Source of the DNA: an uncultured Bacteroidales bacterium
GTDB taxonomy: Bacteria > Bacteroidota > Bacteroidia > Bacteroidales > UBA3824
Length of the DNA stretch: 41,003 nucleotides
Assembly: GCA_946409405.1 (NCBI GenBank)
Contig: CAMJWL010000008.1
Coordinates: 1-41,003, forward strand
Direction of reading: 5' to 3'
The notes below the pieces were generated by a model, which saw nothing but the letters and a program-made list of their open reading frames with translations, made no database searches and was not told the origin of the DNA. Each line of letters starts with the position of its first letter. Position 1 is the stretch's first letter. Below, piece after piece: positions 1 through 7,669 of the stretch. The translations under genes were made by a program, and so were the position numbers.

Positions 1-1182
1 TTAAGAAAGTATTTAGACAAGATAAAGCCTAATTTTGAGGAGGGTGGCAAGCACCCGAAACTCAAATCCACTTTCGAGGCGTTTGAGTCGTTCCTCTTTG
101 TGCCCAACGAGACGACTGGCGCAAAGGGTGCACACATCCGCGACGCGGTCGATTTGAAGCGCACAATCACGATGGTGATTATCGCGTTGCTGCCCGCGCT
201 CTTTTTCGGAATGTGGAATGTTGGCTATTGGCATCACGCTATGACCGGCGAGGAAGCCGGATTCTTCTGCAACTTGTTCTACGGTCTCGGTCAGGTATTG
301 CCGATTATCGCAGTAAGTTACATTTCGGGCTTGTTCCTCGAATTTATGTTTGCTCAAATCCGCAAGGAGCAGGTCAACGAGGGTTTCCTCGCTACTGGCC
401 TCTTGATTCCGATGATTGTTCCCGTTGACTGTCCGCTCTGGATGGTTGCCATCGCCACAATGTTTGCCGTATTGATTGGCAAGGAAGTGTTTGGCGGCAC
501 GGGTATGAACATCGTGAACCCCGCTCTCTTGGCTCGCGCATTCCTCTTCTTCGCTTATCCCGGCAAGATGTCCGGCGACAAGGTATGGGTTGCTGGTCTT
601 GGCGACGAAGGTGCCAAGGTTGTTGACGGTTTTTCCGGCGCAACTCCCCTCGGCGAACTCGCTCACGGCACTGCATTTGACGCATTGAAGGTAGGCAATG
701 AGCCTCTCTCCATCCTCGATATGTTCCTCGGCTATATGCCTGGTTCTATCGGTGAGACTTCTACGCTCTGCATTTTGATTGGCGCAGTAATCCTCATCTG
801 GACTGGCGTTGCAAGTTGGAAGATTATGGTTTCAGGCGTTTTGGGCGTTTTGGGTATGGGCTTGTTGCTCAATATCTTTGGTGAATCGTCCTACACTCAG
901 ATTCCTTTCTGGTCTCACTTGTTGCTTGGCGGTTTTGCATTCGGTATCGTATTCATGGCTACCGACCCCGTTACAGCCGCTCAGACCGAGACTGGCAAAT
1001 GGATTTATGGTTTCTTGATTGGCGTTGTAGCAATCTTGGTACGCGTTGTCAATCCCGCTTTCCCAGAAGGCGTTATGTTGGCAATCCTCTTGATGAACGT
1101 TTGCGCTCCGCTTATCGACCATATCGTTGTACGTCAGAATGTTAAGCGTAGGCTCAATCGCGCTAAGGCAGCAGTTAACTAA
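1..1182 (+). CDS. nqrB: Na+-translocating NADH:quinone reductase subunit B (5' truncated)
   Basis: Integral-membrane subunit of the Na+-pumping NADH:ubiquinone oxidoreductase; it carries a covalently bound FMN and takes part in quinone reduction and Na+ movement. The frame is open from base 1 and the first residues (LRKYLDKIKPNFEEGG) match the usual NqrB N-terminus, so only a few codons are missing. A GTG at 100 is internal and would cut off this conserved segment. The flavinylation motif SGAT is visible, with its Thr codon at 643-645 (Thr215 counted from base 1). Many hydrophobic helices follow, including the stretch after KIMVSG. It is first in the visible nqrBCDEF run, and nqrA is expected just upstream. 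The identification is firm. Confidence 0.97.
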   Translation, partial: LRKYLDKIKPNFEEGGKHPKLKSTFEAFESFLFVPNETTGAKGAHIRDAVDLKRTITMVIIALLPALFFGMWNVGYWHHAMTGEEAGFFCNLFYGLGQVLPIIAVSYISGLFLEFMFAQIRKEQVNEGFLATGLLIPMIVPVDCPLWMVAIATMFAVLIGKEVFGGTGMNIVNPALLARAFLFFAYPGKMSGDKVWVAGLGDEGAKVVDGFSGATPLGELAHGTAFDALKVGNEPLSILDMFLGYMPGSIGETSTLCILIGAVILIWTGVASWKIMVSGVLGVLGMGLLLNIFGESSYTQIPFWSHLLLGGFAFGIVFMATDPVTAAQTETGKWIYGFLIGVVAILVRVVNPAFPEGVMLAILLMNVCAPLIDHIVVRQNVKRRLNRAKAAVN

Positions 1183-1209
1183 TTAATAACCATTAAACGA
1201 AGAATAAAG

Positions 1210-1965
1210 ATGAATACACAAAGTAACGGTTACACGGTGGTCTATTCTGCAATAATGGTTGTTGTAGTGGCTGCCGCATTGACGTTGGTATCGCAGGGCT
1301 TGAAATCCCGTCAGGTAGCCAACGAGGAAAACGCCAACCGCGCAAGCATCCTCAAATCTGCCGGTATTCAGGCTGGCGAGGACGTAAGCGCAGACTTCAA
1401 GAAATATGTTACCGACGGCTTTTTGGTGGATGCCAATGGCGCAAAGTCGGGCAACTTGGACGACGCTTTCAAGGCTGCGTCCGCGCTCGCTTCTAAGTCG
1501 GGCAAGTTTGAAAATGCCGACAAGTTCCCGGTTCTCGTCTTCAACAACAATGGCGAGCAGAAGTACATTGTGCCTATCGACGGTGCGGGTCTTTGGGACA
1601 GGATTTGGGGCTTTGTATCGTTGAAAAACGACTTCAATACCATCGACGGCGTTGTATTTGACCACGCTGGCGAGACCCCTGGCCTCGGCGCAGAAATGAC
1701 TAACCCAAATTGGTCCAATCAGTTCAACGGCAAGGTGATGTCGGAGGGCGGCAATTTTGTTGGCGTCAAGATCTACAAGGGCGACGCAAGCAAGGATCCC
1801 AAGCACGGCATCGACGCCATCACCGGTTCTACAATGACTTCCAATGGTGTGGAGTCAATGGTAAACGATTGTCTCAAAAAATACGAAGGCTTCAAGCAAT
1901 CGCTCGGCAAGACTGCCGCAGCCGCTCCCGTAGCCGCCGTCAATAACAATAACGCTAACGATTAA
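1210..1965 (+). CDS. nqrC: Na+-translocating NADH:quinone reductase subunit C
   Basis: Membrane-anchored, periplasm-facing subunit that carries the second covalent FMN of Na+-NQR. It has 251 residues, one N-terminal transmembrane helix (about 8-28) and an FMN-binding domain that includes GETPGLGAEM (about 154-163). The flavinylation site reads DAITGSTMTSNG, with Thr208 as the predicted FMN attachment residue. The usual S/T-G-A-T is here T-G-S-T, a conservative change that should still suit ApbE. The C-terminus has an Ala/Asn-rich tail (about 234-251) that looks lineage-specific. The gene starts 28 bp after nqrB and is followed 6 bp later by nqrD, so it is in the operon. Confidence 0.96.
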   Translation: MNTQSNGYTVVYSAIMVVVVAAALTLVSQGLKSRQVANEENANRASILKSAGIQAGEDVSADFKKYVTDGFLVDANGAKSGNLDDAFKAASALASKSGKFENADKFPVLVFNNNGEQKYIVPIDGAGLWDRIWGFVSLKNDFNTIDGVVFDHAGETPGLGAEMTNPNWSNQFNGKVMSEGGNFVGVKIYKGDASKDPKHGIDAITGSTMTSNGVESMVNDCLKKYEGFKQSLGKTAAAAPVAAVNNNNAND

Positions 1966-1970
1966 TCATC

Positions 1971-2594
1971 ATGGCACAGACAAAAAATTCAGAACTCATC
2001 AAGAATCCGCTGAACCTCAACAACCCGATTACCGTGCAGGTGTTGGGTATCTGTTCGGCTCTTGCCGTTACGGTCAAGTTGGAACCGGCCATTGTCATGG
2101 CGATTTCCGTTACCGTTGTTACGGCGTTAGCAAACCTCATCATCTCTCTCCTCCGCAACACCATCCCGTCGCGTATCCGTATCATCGTGCAGTTGATGGT
2201 GGTTTCGTTCCTCGTTATCTTGGTTGACCAAGTGCTGAAGGCGTTCATGTATGAACTCGACAAGGCTCTCTCGGTATATATCGGCTTGATTATCACCAAC
2301 TGTATCGTGATGGGTCGCTTGGAGGCATTCGCACTCGGCAACAAGCCCCTTCCCGCGCTCCTCGACGGCATCGGCAACGGCTTGGGCTACGGCCTTATTC
2401 TCGTAATCGTTGCATTCATTCGCGAGCTGTTTGGCTCTGGCCAGCTGATGGGCTTCCAGATAATTCCCCAAGGCTTCTACAGCATCGGCTACGAAAACTG
2501 CGGATTCATGCTCAATCCTCCGATGGCACTTATATTAATAGGTGTCGTAATATGGATTCAGAGGTCCAAGATGAAGGAATTGCAAGAAAAATAA
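1971..2594 (+). CDS. nqrD: Na+-translocating NADH:quinone reductase subunit D
   Basis: Polytopic inner-membrane subunit of Na+-NQR, 207 residues with about six hydrophobic helices. NqrD and NqrE are homologous and pack as an inverted pair that binds an iron-sulfur centre within the membrane. The expected cysteines are present: Cys28 in VLGICSALAV and Cys111 in IITNCIVMGR. The ATG is 6 bp after nqrC and there is no better start. The length is normal for the family. Confidence 0.96.
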   Translation: MAQTKNSELIKNPLNLNNPITVQVLGICSALAVTVKLEPAIVMAISVTVVTALANLIISLLRNTIPSRIRIIVQLMVVSFLVILVDQVLKAFMYELDKALSVYIGLIITNCIVMGRLEAFALGNKPLPALLDGIGNGLGYGLILVIVAFIRELFGSGQLMGFQIIPQGFYSIGYENCGFMLNPPMALILIGVVIWIQRSKMKELQEK

Positions 2595-2625
2595 TTGTTG
2601 AACCTTTAATTAGACACATCAGAAA

Positions 2626-3246
2626 ATGGAAGCATTGAATCTATTTATAAAATCGATTTTCATCGACAACATGATATTTGCGTCGTTCCTCGGAATGTGC
2701 TCTTATCTTGCTGTCTCCAAGACCGTCAAGACTTCTGTCGGATTAGGTTTGGCAGTTGTTTTCGTGTTGCTGGTAACAGTGCCCGTCAACTACCTCCTCG
2801 AAAACTGCATTCTCAAAGCCAATGCGCTCGTAGAGGGCGTTGACCTGAGTTTCCTCTCGTTCATCATGTTCATCGCCGTCATCGCCGCCATCGTACAGTT
2901 GGTGGAGATGGTTGTGGAGAAGTTTGCCCCCGCGTTGTACGGACAGCTGGGCATTTTCTTGCCTTTGATTGCCGTCAACTGCGCCATCATGGGTGCGTCC
3001 TTGTTCATGCAGCAGAAGGCGTTTGACGTGCAGGCTGGCTCTATGGCTGGCGGCCTCGGATTGGCTCTCGTATATGCGCTTGGCGCGGGCATCGGCTGGT
3101 TTATCGCAATCGTGCTGATGGCGGCTATCAGGGAGAAAATTTCTTACTCCAATGTACCCGCACCGCTCAAGGGCGTAGGCATCGCGTTCATCGTCTGCGG
3201 CTTGATGGCAATGGCGTTCATGTCGTTCATGGGCATCAAACTTTAA
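2626..3246 (+). CDS. nqrE: Na+-translocating NADH:quinone reductase subunit E
   Basis: Polytopic inner-membrane subunit of Na+-NQR, paralogous to NqrD, 206 residues with about six transmembrane helices. Cys25 ([10 protein letters not shown]) and Cys119 ([10 protein letters not shown]) are the counterparts of the NqrD cysteines and would complete the intramembrane iron-sulfur site. It lies 31 bp after nqrD and 38 bp before nqrF, in the standard order. No abnormality is seen. Confidence 0.96.
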   Translation: MEALNLFIKSIFIDNMIFASFLGMCSYLAVSKTVKTSVGLGLAVVFVLLVTVPVNYLLENCILKANALVEGVDLSFLSFIMFIAVIAAIVQLVEMVVEKFAPALYGQLGIFLPLIAVNCAIMGASLFMQQKAFDVQAGSMAGGLGLALVYALGAGIGWFIAIVLMAAIREKISYSNVPAPLKGVGIAFIVCGLMAMAFMSFMGIKL

Positions 3247-3284
3247 TCAACGGAAGTTAAACTTATTAAAAAATATCGACAAAA

Positions 3285-4583
3285 ATGATTTTGTTAGACG
3301 GTATGATAGCAACATTGTTACCCGCCGTGGGCGTGTTCTTCGTAGTCGTTTTGGTGCTTGTTGCGCTGTTGCTTTTTGCAAAGGCAAAACTCCTCCCGAG
3401 CGGCAAGGTGAAGATTACCATCAACGGCGACAAGGTTGTAGAGGTTGAGCAGGGCAGTTCGGTATTGCAGACCCTCGCCAACGAAAAAATCCACCTTCCC
3501 TCCGCCTGTGGCGGCAAGGGTTCGTGCGGTCAGTGCAAATGCCAAATCATCAGCGGCGGCGGCGACATTCTCCCGTCGGAGGTTCCGCATTTTTCGAGGA
3601 AGCAGATTAAGGACCATTGGAGGCTCGGTTGTCAGGCCAAGGTAAAGGGCGACATGGAGATGAAGATGGACGAATCTATCCTCGGCGTCAAGGAATGGGA
3701 ATGTGAGGTCATCAGCAACAAGAACGTTGCAACCTTCATCAAGGAGTTCAAGGTGCAGTTGCCTCCGGGCGAGCACATGCACTTCGAGCCGGGTTCTTAC
3801 GCACAAATCCGCATCCCGAAGTACGACATCGATTACGACCGTGATATGGACAAGTCGCTCATCGGCGACCTCTACATCCCCGCATGGAAGAAATTTGGTC
3901 TCTTTGGTCTCAAACAGAAAAACACCGAGGAAACCATCCGCGCCTACTCCATGGCGAACTATCCTGACGAGGGCGACATCATCACTCTTACTGTCCGCAT
4001 CGCCACTCCTCCCTTCAAACCGAAGGATCAGTGCCCCAACGGCCCTGAGTTCCAGGACGTTCCCTGTGGTATTGCCTCCACGTACATCTTCTCGCTCAAA
4101 CCGGGCGACAAGGTAACGATGTCGGGTCCTTACGGCGAGTTCCGTCCCGTATATGACTCCAAGCGTGAAATGATTTGGGTAGGCGGTGGTGCTGGTATGG
4201 CTCCCCTCCGTGCTCAGATTATGCACATGCTCAAGACCCGTCAGTGCCGCGACCGCGAGATGCACTATTTCTACGGTGCGCGTGCCATCGACGAGGTGTT
4301 CTTCATGGACGACTTCTTGGCTCTCGAAAAAGAGTTCCCGAACTTCCACTTCCACCTCGCCCTCGACCGTCCCGACCCGAAGGCGGACAGCCTTGGAGTG
4401 AAGTACACCCCGGGCTTCATCGCTCCCGTAATGGGCGACACCTACCTGAAGGCTCACGAAGCCCCCGAAGACATCGAATACTACCTCTGCGGTCCGCCGA
4501 TGATGGCAAAGACCGTGCTCGACCTCCTGCACTCTCTCGGCGTAGAGGACGAGATGATTAGATTCGATAATTTCGGCGGCTAA
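3285..4583 (+). CDS. nqrF: Na+-translocating NADH:quinone reductase subunit F (NADH-oxidising)
   Basis: Entry point for electrons: it oxidises NADH through FAD and passes electrons through a 2Fe-2S cluster to the membrane subunits. It has 432 residues: an N-terminal membrane helix (about 7-32), a plant-type ferredoxin domain with cluster ligands Cys75, Cys81, Cys84 and Cys116 (C-x5-C-x2-C-x31-C), an FAD domain with RAYSMANYP (219-227), and an NADH domain with GGGAGMAPLR (300-309) and CGPPMM (402-407). It ends in the usual DNFGG. It is the last gene of the operon and is followed by a perfect palindrome and a hairpin. All key residues are present. Confidence 0.97.
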   Translation: MILLDGMIATLLPAVGVFFVVVLVLVALLLFAKAKLLPSGKVKITINGDKVVEVEQGSSVLQTLANEKIHLPSACGGKGSCGQCKCQIISGGGDILPSEVPHFSRKQIKDHWRLGCQAKVKGDMEMKMDESILGVKEWECEVISNKNVATFIKEFKVQLPPGEHMHFEPGSYAQIRIPKYDIDYDRDMDKSLIGDLYIPAWKKFGLFGLKQKNTEETIRAYSMANYPDEGDIITLTVRIATPPFKPKDQCPNGPEFQDVPCGIASTYIFSLKPGDKVTMSGPYGEFRPVYDSKREMIWVGGGAGMAPLRAQIMHMLKTRQCRDREMHYFYGARAIDEVFFMDDFLALEKEFPNFHFHLALDRPDPKADSLGVKYTPGFIAPVMGDTYLKAHEAPEDIEYYLCGPPMMAKTVLDLLHSLGVEDEMIRFDNFGG

Positions 4584-4598
4584 TCAACAGATTTTAAT

Positions 4599-4626
4599 GT
4601 AGAGACGTTGCGCGCAACGTCTCTAC
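4599..4626. repeat. 28-nt perfect palindrome after nqrF
   Basis: Each arm is 14 nt (GTAGAGACGTTGCG and its exact reverse complement) with no spacer. It lies 15 bp after the nqrF stop codon. No T-run follows, so it is not a typical terminator by itself. From memory, palindromes built on GTAGAGACGTTGC occur as dispersed repeats in several bacterial phyla, including Bacteroidetes and cyanobacteria. Only one copy is present in this window. Confidence 0.8.
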
Positions 4627-4636
4627 GAAATAATAC

Positions 4637-4686
4637 CAACGGGCTGCAATTTCAATAGGATATTGCAGCCCGTTGTTTGTTGATAA
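4637..4686. terminator. Hairpin terminator between nqrF and the XRE gene
   Basis: A perfect 14-bp stem (4637-4650 paired with 4662-4675; arm CAACGGGCTGCAAT) encloses an 11-nt loop and is followed by a T/G-rich stretch. It sits between convergent genes and probably ends nqrBCDEF transcription, and perhaps that of the XRE gene from the other side. The loop, the 3' arm and the flank are duplicated at 7605-7645. Confidence 0.75.
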
Positions 4687-4691
4687 TCAAT
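4651..4691 (+). repeat. 41-bp direct repeat, copy 1
   Basis: Positions 4651-4691 match 7605-7645 in the same orientation at 38 of 41 bases. The differences are at the 9th, 19th and 28th bases. Copy 1 contains the loop and 3' arm of the nqrF terminator and ends inside the stop codon region of the XRE gene. The two copies bracket the XRE gene and three orphan genes. Confidence 0.85.
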
Positions 4692-5313
4692 CTACTGCGT
4701 CAAGTTGGTCGTTCCAATATTTCATAAACCCATTGTTCATCTTTTCCCAAAAACTCGGTTCTTTTGTCTTGGGGATTTTTATTTTTTTGTCTTTGAGTTT
4801 TTCGGGCTTCATCAACAGGAAAACGATGTCGGCGGCATCTTTGGATATTACGCCAGTTTCTTTGAGCCGTATGATGTTTTCGGGCGGCATTTGAAGTAGA
4901 AACTTGCAGACAGTGCTTTCGGTGAGACTCTTGAAGAAGTGTTCGAATAGTTTTATGACCTCTGGCGTATATTTGTCAGTGGCGGCAAAAAACTTGTCCA
5001 AATCCATTTCATCCTTGTATTCAGGCACATAGAATTGCATTGACGCCGAGATGGTGTGGAACGCAGTTTTGATGTCGTGGTCAAACTTTTTGAACTCCAT
5101 TCTCATTGGTTCAAAAATGTCCTCCTCGCAGAAGAAGTACCCTACGGACACGCCGAAATATTGCGCAATTTTTTCCAATGTCTCGAGCGTTGTGCTGTTG
5201 CGCCGCATCGACATTGTAATCGCACTTTGAGCGATTCCTGTATCTTCGCTCATCTCTTTCAAGGTTTTGCCATTGTTTTTGCACAATAGTCTAATTCTTT
5301 TTAAATCAATCAT
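4687..5313 (-). CDS. XRE-family transcriptional regulator
   Basis: A 208-residue DNA-binding protein with an N-terminal Cro/CI-type helix-turn-helix (about residues 5-62, including SEDTGIAQSAITMSMRR and LEKIAQYFGVSVGYFF). The rest (about 65-208) is charged and helical with no domain I recognise; it may serve for dimerisation or signal sensing. It is transcribed away from three orphan genes across a 168-bp intergenic region holding two facing promoters and three copies of GTGAA(A/T)TTC. It is therefore a plausible regulator of both itself and those genes. Its stop codon overlaps the end of repeat copy 1. The HTH assignment is firm; the target is inference. Confidence 0.85.
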   Translation of the reverse strand: MIDLKRIRLLCKNNGKTLKEMSEDTGIAQSAITMSMRRNSTTLETLEKIAQYFGVSVGYFFCEEDIFEPMRMEFKKFDHDIKTAFHTISASMQFYVPEYKDEMDLDKFFAATDKYTPEVIKLFEHFFKSLTESTVCKFLLQMPPENIIRLKETGVISKDAADIVFLLMKPEKLKDKKIKIPKTKEPSFWEKMNNGFMKYWNDQLDAVD

Positions 5314-5337
5314 TTGAAAAATATCTTTTCATTTATT

Positions 5338-5451
5338 GTGAAATTTCTTAATTTTTATTTGGTAGTTAGTTCCTTTTTGGTTAACTTTGTGACGTAATGA
5401 AATTCACTTTTATTATTATCTGTACAAAGATAAGGATATTTCGTGAATTTC
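5338..5451. promoter_or_regulatory. Candidate operator: three GTGAA(A/T)TTC sites
   Basis: GTGAAATTT followed by C lies at 5338-5347 (+), GTGAATTTC at 5399-5407 (minus strand) and GTGAATTTC at 5443-5451 (+). The second and third form an exact 9-bp inverted pair. They lie around and between the two facing promoters, where a dimeric XRE repressor could act. Binding is inferred. Confidence 0.5.
5358..5389 (+). promoter_or_regulatory. Promoter for the orphan-gene operon
   Basis: TTTG at 5358-5361, 20 nt, then TAACTTTG at 5382-5389. This matches the Bacteroidetes consensus with ideal spacing. Transcription would start near 5396, giving an untranslated leader of about 85 nt before the ATG at 5482. 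Confidence 0.75.
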
Positions 5452-5454
5452 CAA
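5425..5454 (-). promoter_or_regulatory. Promoter for the XRE gene
   Basis: On the minus strand, TTG (5454-5452), 19 nt, then TATCTTTG (5432-5425). This fits the Bacteroidetes consensus. Transcription would start near 5418 and run left, so its first bases overlap the start of the oppositely directed transcript. Confidence 0.65.
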
Positions 5455-5481
5455 CTATGTATTAACCTAAATTTCATTTAT

Positions 5482-6348
5482 ATGAATACAATTATTCAAT
5501 CTACTGCTTCACTCCGTCACACGTCCCTTCCGGCATCCATGCTGAAAGGCGCGGCGGTCAATACCGTCATTCAGGCGTTGGGCGGCAACTTGAAGAAGGA
5601 AACCTTCTTTAAGACTATGCTCGTCGGCGCATTAGGCGGCGTGGTGGAGAATCTCGCAGGCAACATGGTTTTGCCTGGAATCGTGCTTGGCGGCGGCAAC
5701 GCCCTCATCAACAAGTCAAGCGTCCCTCGGACGATGTTCAAGTACGCCGCGTGGTCGCTTGCGGCACAAGGTGTCAAGAGCATCGGTGAGGCTAAGGCGG
5801 CGGAACTATTTGATGACAGAAAATGGAAAATTCGGTTGGAATATCGGTTGCCTGGCGGCAACCTGAAGTTTTTCCATCAATCCGATCCTTCTTTCGGATG
5901 TACGCAAGAAACACTCAAGTCAATCGCAGACTATCTTTGTGTGCCGTTGTTCTTCCTTGACTATCCAATTGATTTGGATTCCAAGGATACCAATTACTTG
6001 GATTACAAGTCTGGTGCAGATTTCCAGCAATTGGCACAAATAAACGGACTGTATGTGGAAACTTTACCTAAAAATGATGGAAATGGCTACAATAGCCCTG
6101 ATTACGTTGGTAACTATTTGCACAAAGATTATCCAGTTGCCATTACGTATGAGAGACCTAATGACCTGCCTCATACGGTCGCCATCAACAGGATTCTTCG
6201 TTTGCAAAACATTGTGAATCCTAAAAGAAAGGATAGATATGTGATTGAAGTTATGGATCCAATGCTGACTAATTCATTCGCAACACTGCCGATGGATGTT
6301 TTCAAATCAGGTGTCGTAAGGATTGTAAAATCACAATTGTATGCGTAA
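5482..6348 (+). CDS. Putative papain/C39-fold cysteine peptidase or toxin-like protein
   Basis: 288 residues from the ATG at 5482; a further in-frame ATG-led extension begins at 5443 but is less likely, because 5482 suits the leader length. Residues 20-80 are Gly/Ala-rich and hydrophobic (MLVGALGGVVENLAG, GIVLGGGN), like linker regions of polymorphic toxins. The C-terminal part has a possible catalytic triad: Cys140 in FGCTQETLKSIADYL, His231 in LPHTVAINRI and Asp259 in YVIEVMDPM. This is the Cys-His-Asp order and spacing style of C39/papain-like peptidases. DNA encoding about residues 1-110 is GC-rich like the host; from about 5820 it becomes AT-rich. No signal peptide, RHS or PAAR domain is seen. 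The fold is inferred from motifs only; the toxin role comes from context. Confidence 0.5.
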   Translation: MNTIIQSTASLRHTSLPASMLKGAAVNTVIQALGGNLKKETFFKTMLVGALGGVVENLAGNMVLPGIVLGGGNALINKSSVPRTMFKYAAWSLAAQGVKSIGEAKAAELFDDRKWKIRLEYRLPGGNLKFFHQSDPSFGCTQETLKSIADYLCVPLFFLDYPIDLDSKDTNYLDYKSGADFQQLAQINGLYVETLPKNDGNGYNSPDYVGNYLHKDYPVAITYERPNDLPHTVAINRILRLQNIVNPKRKDRYVIEVMDPMLTNSFATLPMDVFKSGVVRIVKSQLYA

Positions 6349-6964
6349 TTTGGTGACAACATTGGTCATGGTTGTTATTGCAACAACCATGACTTTTGCT
6401 CAACAAGTTGAGTACAGAAATTTCGAGTCGCAACATGTAGTCTTTGAATCGGCAGTCGACTCGATGTCTCTAAAAAGGGCGACGGCAAAATATGAATCTC
6501 GTATCAGAAAAAAGTTCAAAAACAGCAATCGTCGTTTGGGAGAGGATTCAATATGTTCCATTCTGAAAAACAGCCATGGATACTATGTGTTGTTTTATGA
6601 ATTGACGAAAGAAAAAGGCGATACAATATGGCTCAAACCTTATAAAAAGCAACCTGTAAAGTATTTTATGCTTTTAGGAGGCAATTACAAAGTTGGGTCG
6701 TATGGAAATCTGTCTGGCTGCAATATTAAGAACCGCTACGTTTGCAACAAGTTTGAGAACGTTGATTTGCCGAACTTGAAATATTCATATTCCGATTTGG
6801 CTTATAGTTCATCCGATTTGTATTTCTTCGAGCATTTTTTTGCAAAGCATATTTTTGCAATAAAAGACTACGTCGAATACAATGAAAACTTTGATTGGTT
6901 TTGGTTTTCTGTTGATAATCGAAACAAATTGGAGAAAATATGTTTGATTGACATAAAATTGTAA
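6341..6964 (+). CDS. Secreted protein of unknown function, candidate immunity partner
   Basis: 207 residues. The ATG overlaps the end of the previous gene by 8 bp, so the two are translationally coupled. The N-terminus is a signal peptide (MRNLVTTLVMVVIATTMTFA, cleavage before QQVEY), and no lipobox cysteine is present. The mature part is basic and aromatic-rich (KFKNSNRRLG, FDWFWFSVDN) with no family I recognise. The coding sequence is clearly more AT-rich than the flanking housekeeping genes. A secreted product directly after a toxin-like gene would suit an immunity protein acting in the periplasm, but that is inference. Confidence 0.7.
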   Translation: MRNLVTTLVMVVIATTMTFAQQVEYRNFESQHVVFESAVDSMSLKRATAKYESRIRKKFKNSNRRLGEDSICSILKNSHGYYVLFYELTKEKGDTIWLKPYKKQPVKYFMLLGGNYKVGSYGNLSGCNIKNRYVCNKFENVDLPNLKYSYSDLAYSSSDLYFFEHFFAKHIFAIKDYVEYNENFDWFWFSVDNRNKLEKICLIDIKL

Positions 6965-6976
6965 TTTGAAAAACAG

Positions 6977-7570
6977 ATGAAAGTAATCAACCTCATCGGC
7001 ATAGTGTTGATATTCCTTGTATCGACTATTGGTAACCGAATTGCCCCAGGACGGTATTGCACCTACTATAATAACGATACCGTCTGGGCTTTCGGTTCTA
7101 CCAAAAGTGCCGAAAACGACAAATGTGGATTTTGGGTGTATCAAAACAAATGGTACAAAGGCTCATTAGGAATAGTTGGCATCTACTGCAATGACAAACC
7201 ACAAGGTATTTGGACGGAATTTCGTTCGGACACTCTTTGTACTGTTTTTGCTCGTTATAATTTCGCTGACGGTTTGTTGAATGGCACATCATATTTTTAC
7301 GATTACGATGGCAAAATGATTCGGAAATATAAGATGTTCAATGATACAATAGGCGGAGTATGGGATTTGTCTAACCCCAATGCAAGTTACGGTCTAAATG
7401 AATTGAGATTGGCTTCTCCATTGGAATGTGGATATGAATATGTCTCTTCCGAGGACAAAATCGTCGTCTTCAATTTGTGGACTAATAGTATAACTATTAT
7501 CAATGTACTTATTTGCAGTGTATTGATATTGTTGAATGTGGTCGATTTCATCAAAAAACGTAGTAATTGA
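6977..7570 (+). CDS. Membrane protein with MORN-like repeats, candidate immunity partner
   Basis: 197 residues, 12 bp after the preceding gene. It has an N-terminal hydrophobic helix (about 4-20, a signal anchor or uncleaved signal) and a C-terminal transmembrane helix (about 168-188) followed by KKRSN. The middle has MORN/YwqK-like G-x-W/Y segments: YCNDKPQGIWTEF, FADGLLNGTSYFYDYDGK and IGGVWDLSN. Such repeats occur in several toxin-immunity loci and in lipid-contacting proteins. The topology suggests a periplasmic or external domain tethered at both ends. Base composition is AT-rich. The function is unknown; an immunity or accessory role is inferred from position only. Confidence 0.65.
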   Translation: MKVINLIGIVLIFLVSTIGNRIAPGRYCTYYNNDTVWAFGSTKSAENDKCGFWVYQNKWYKGSLGIVGIYCNDKPQGIWTEFRSDTLCTVFARYNFADGLLNGTSYFYDYDGKMIRKYKMFNDTIGGVWDLSNPNASYGLNELRLASPLECGYEYVSSEDKIVVFNLWTNSITIINVLICSVLILLNVVDFIKKRSN

Positions 7571-7604
7571 TAATGCAGCAAACTTGTTAATATAGAATTA
7601 GATT

Positions 7605-7645
7605 TTCAATAGTATATTGCAGTCCGTTGTTCGTTGATAATCAAT
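7605..7645 (+). repeat. 41-bp direct repeat, copy 2
   Basis: Same orientation as 4651-4691, 38 of 41 bases identical. This copy has the loop and 3' arm of the nqrF terminator but not the 5' arm, so it is a truncated duplicate that cannot form the original hairpin. It lies 34 bp after the last orphan gene. Confidence 0.85.
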
Positions 7646-7669
7646 ACTTTATGTTTTTAAAATACGATT

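Noticed and set aside
3318-4532. Long open frame on the minus strand opposite nqrF
   Set aside because: nqrF has all its cofactor motifs on the plus strand; the antisense frame has no recognisable domain and follows from the codon bias of nqrF.
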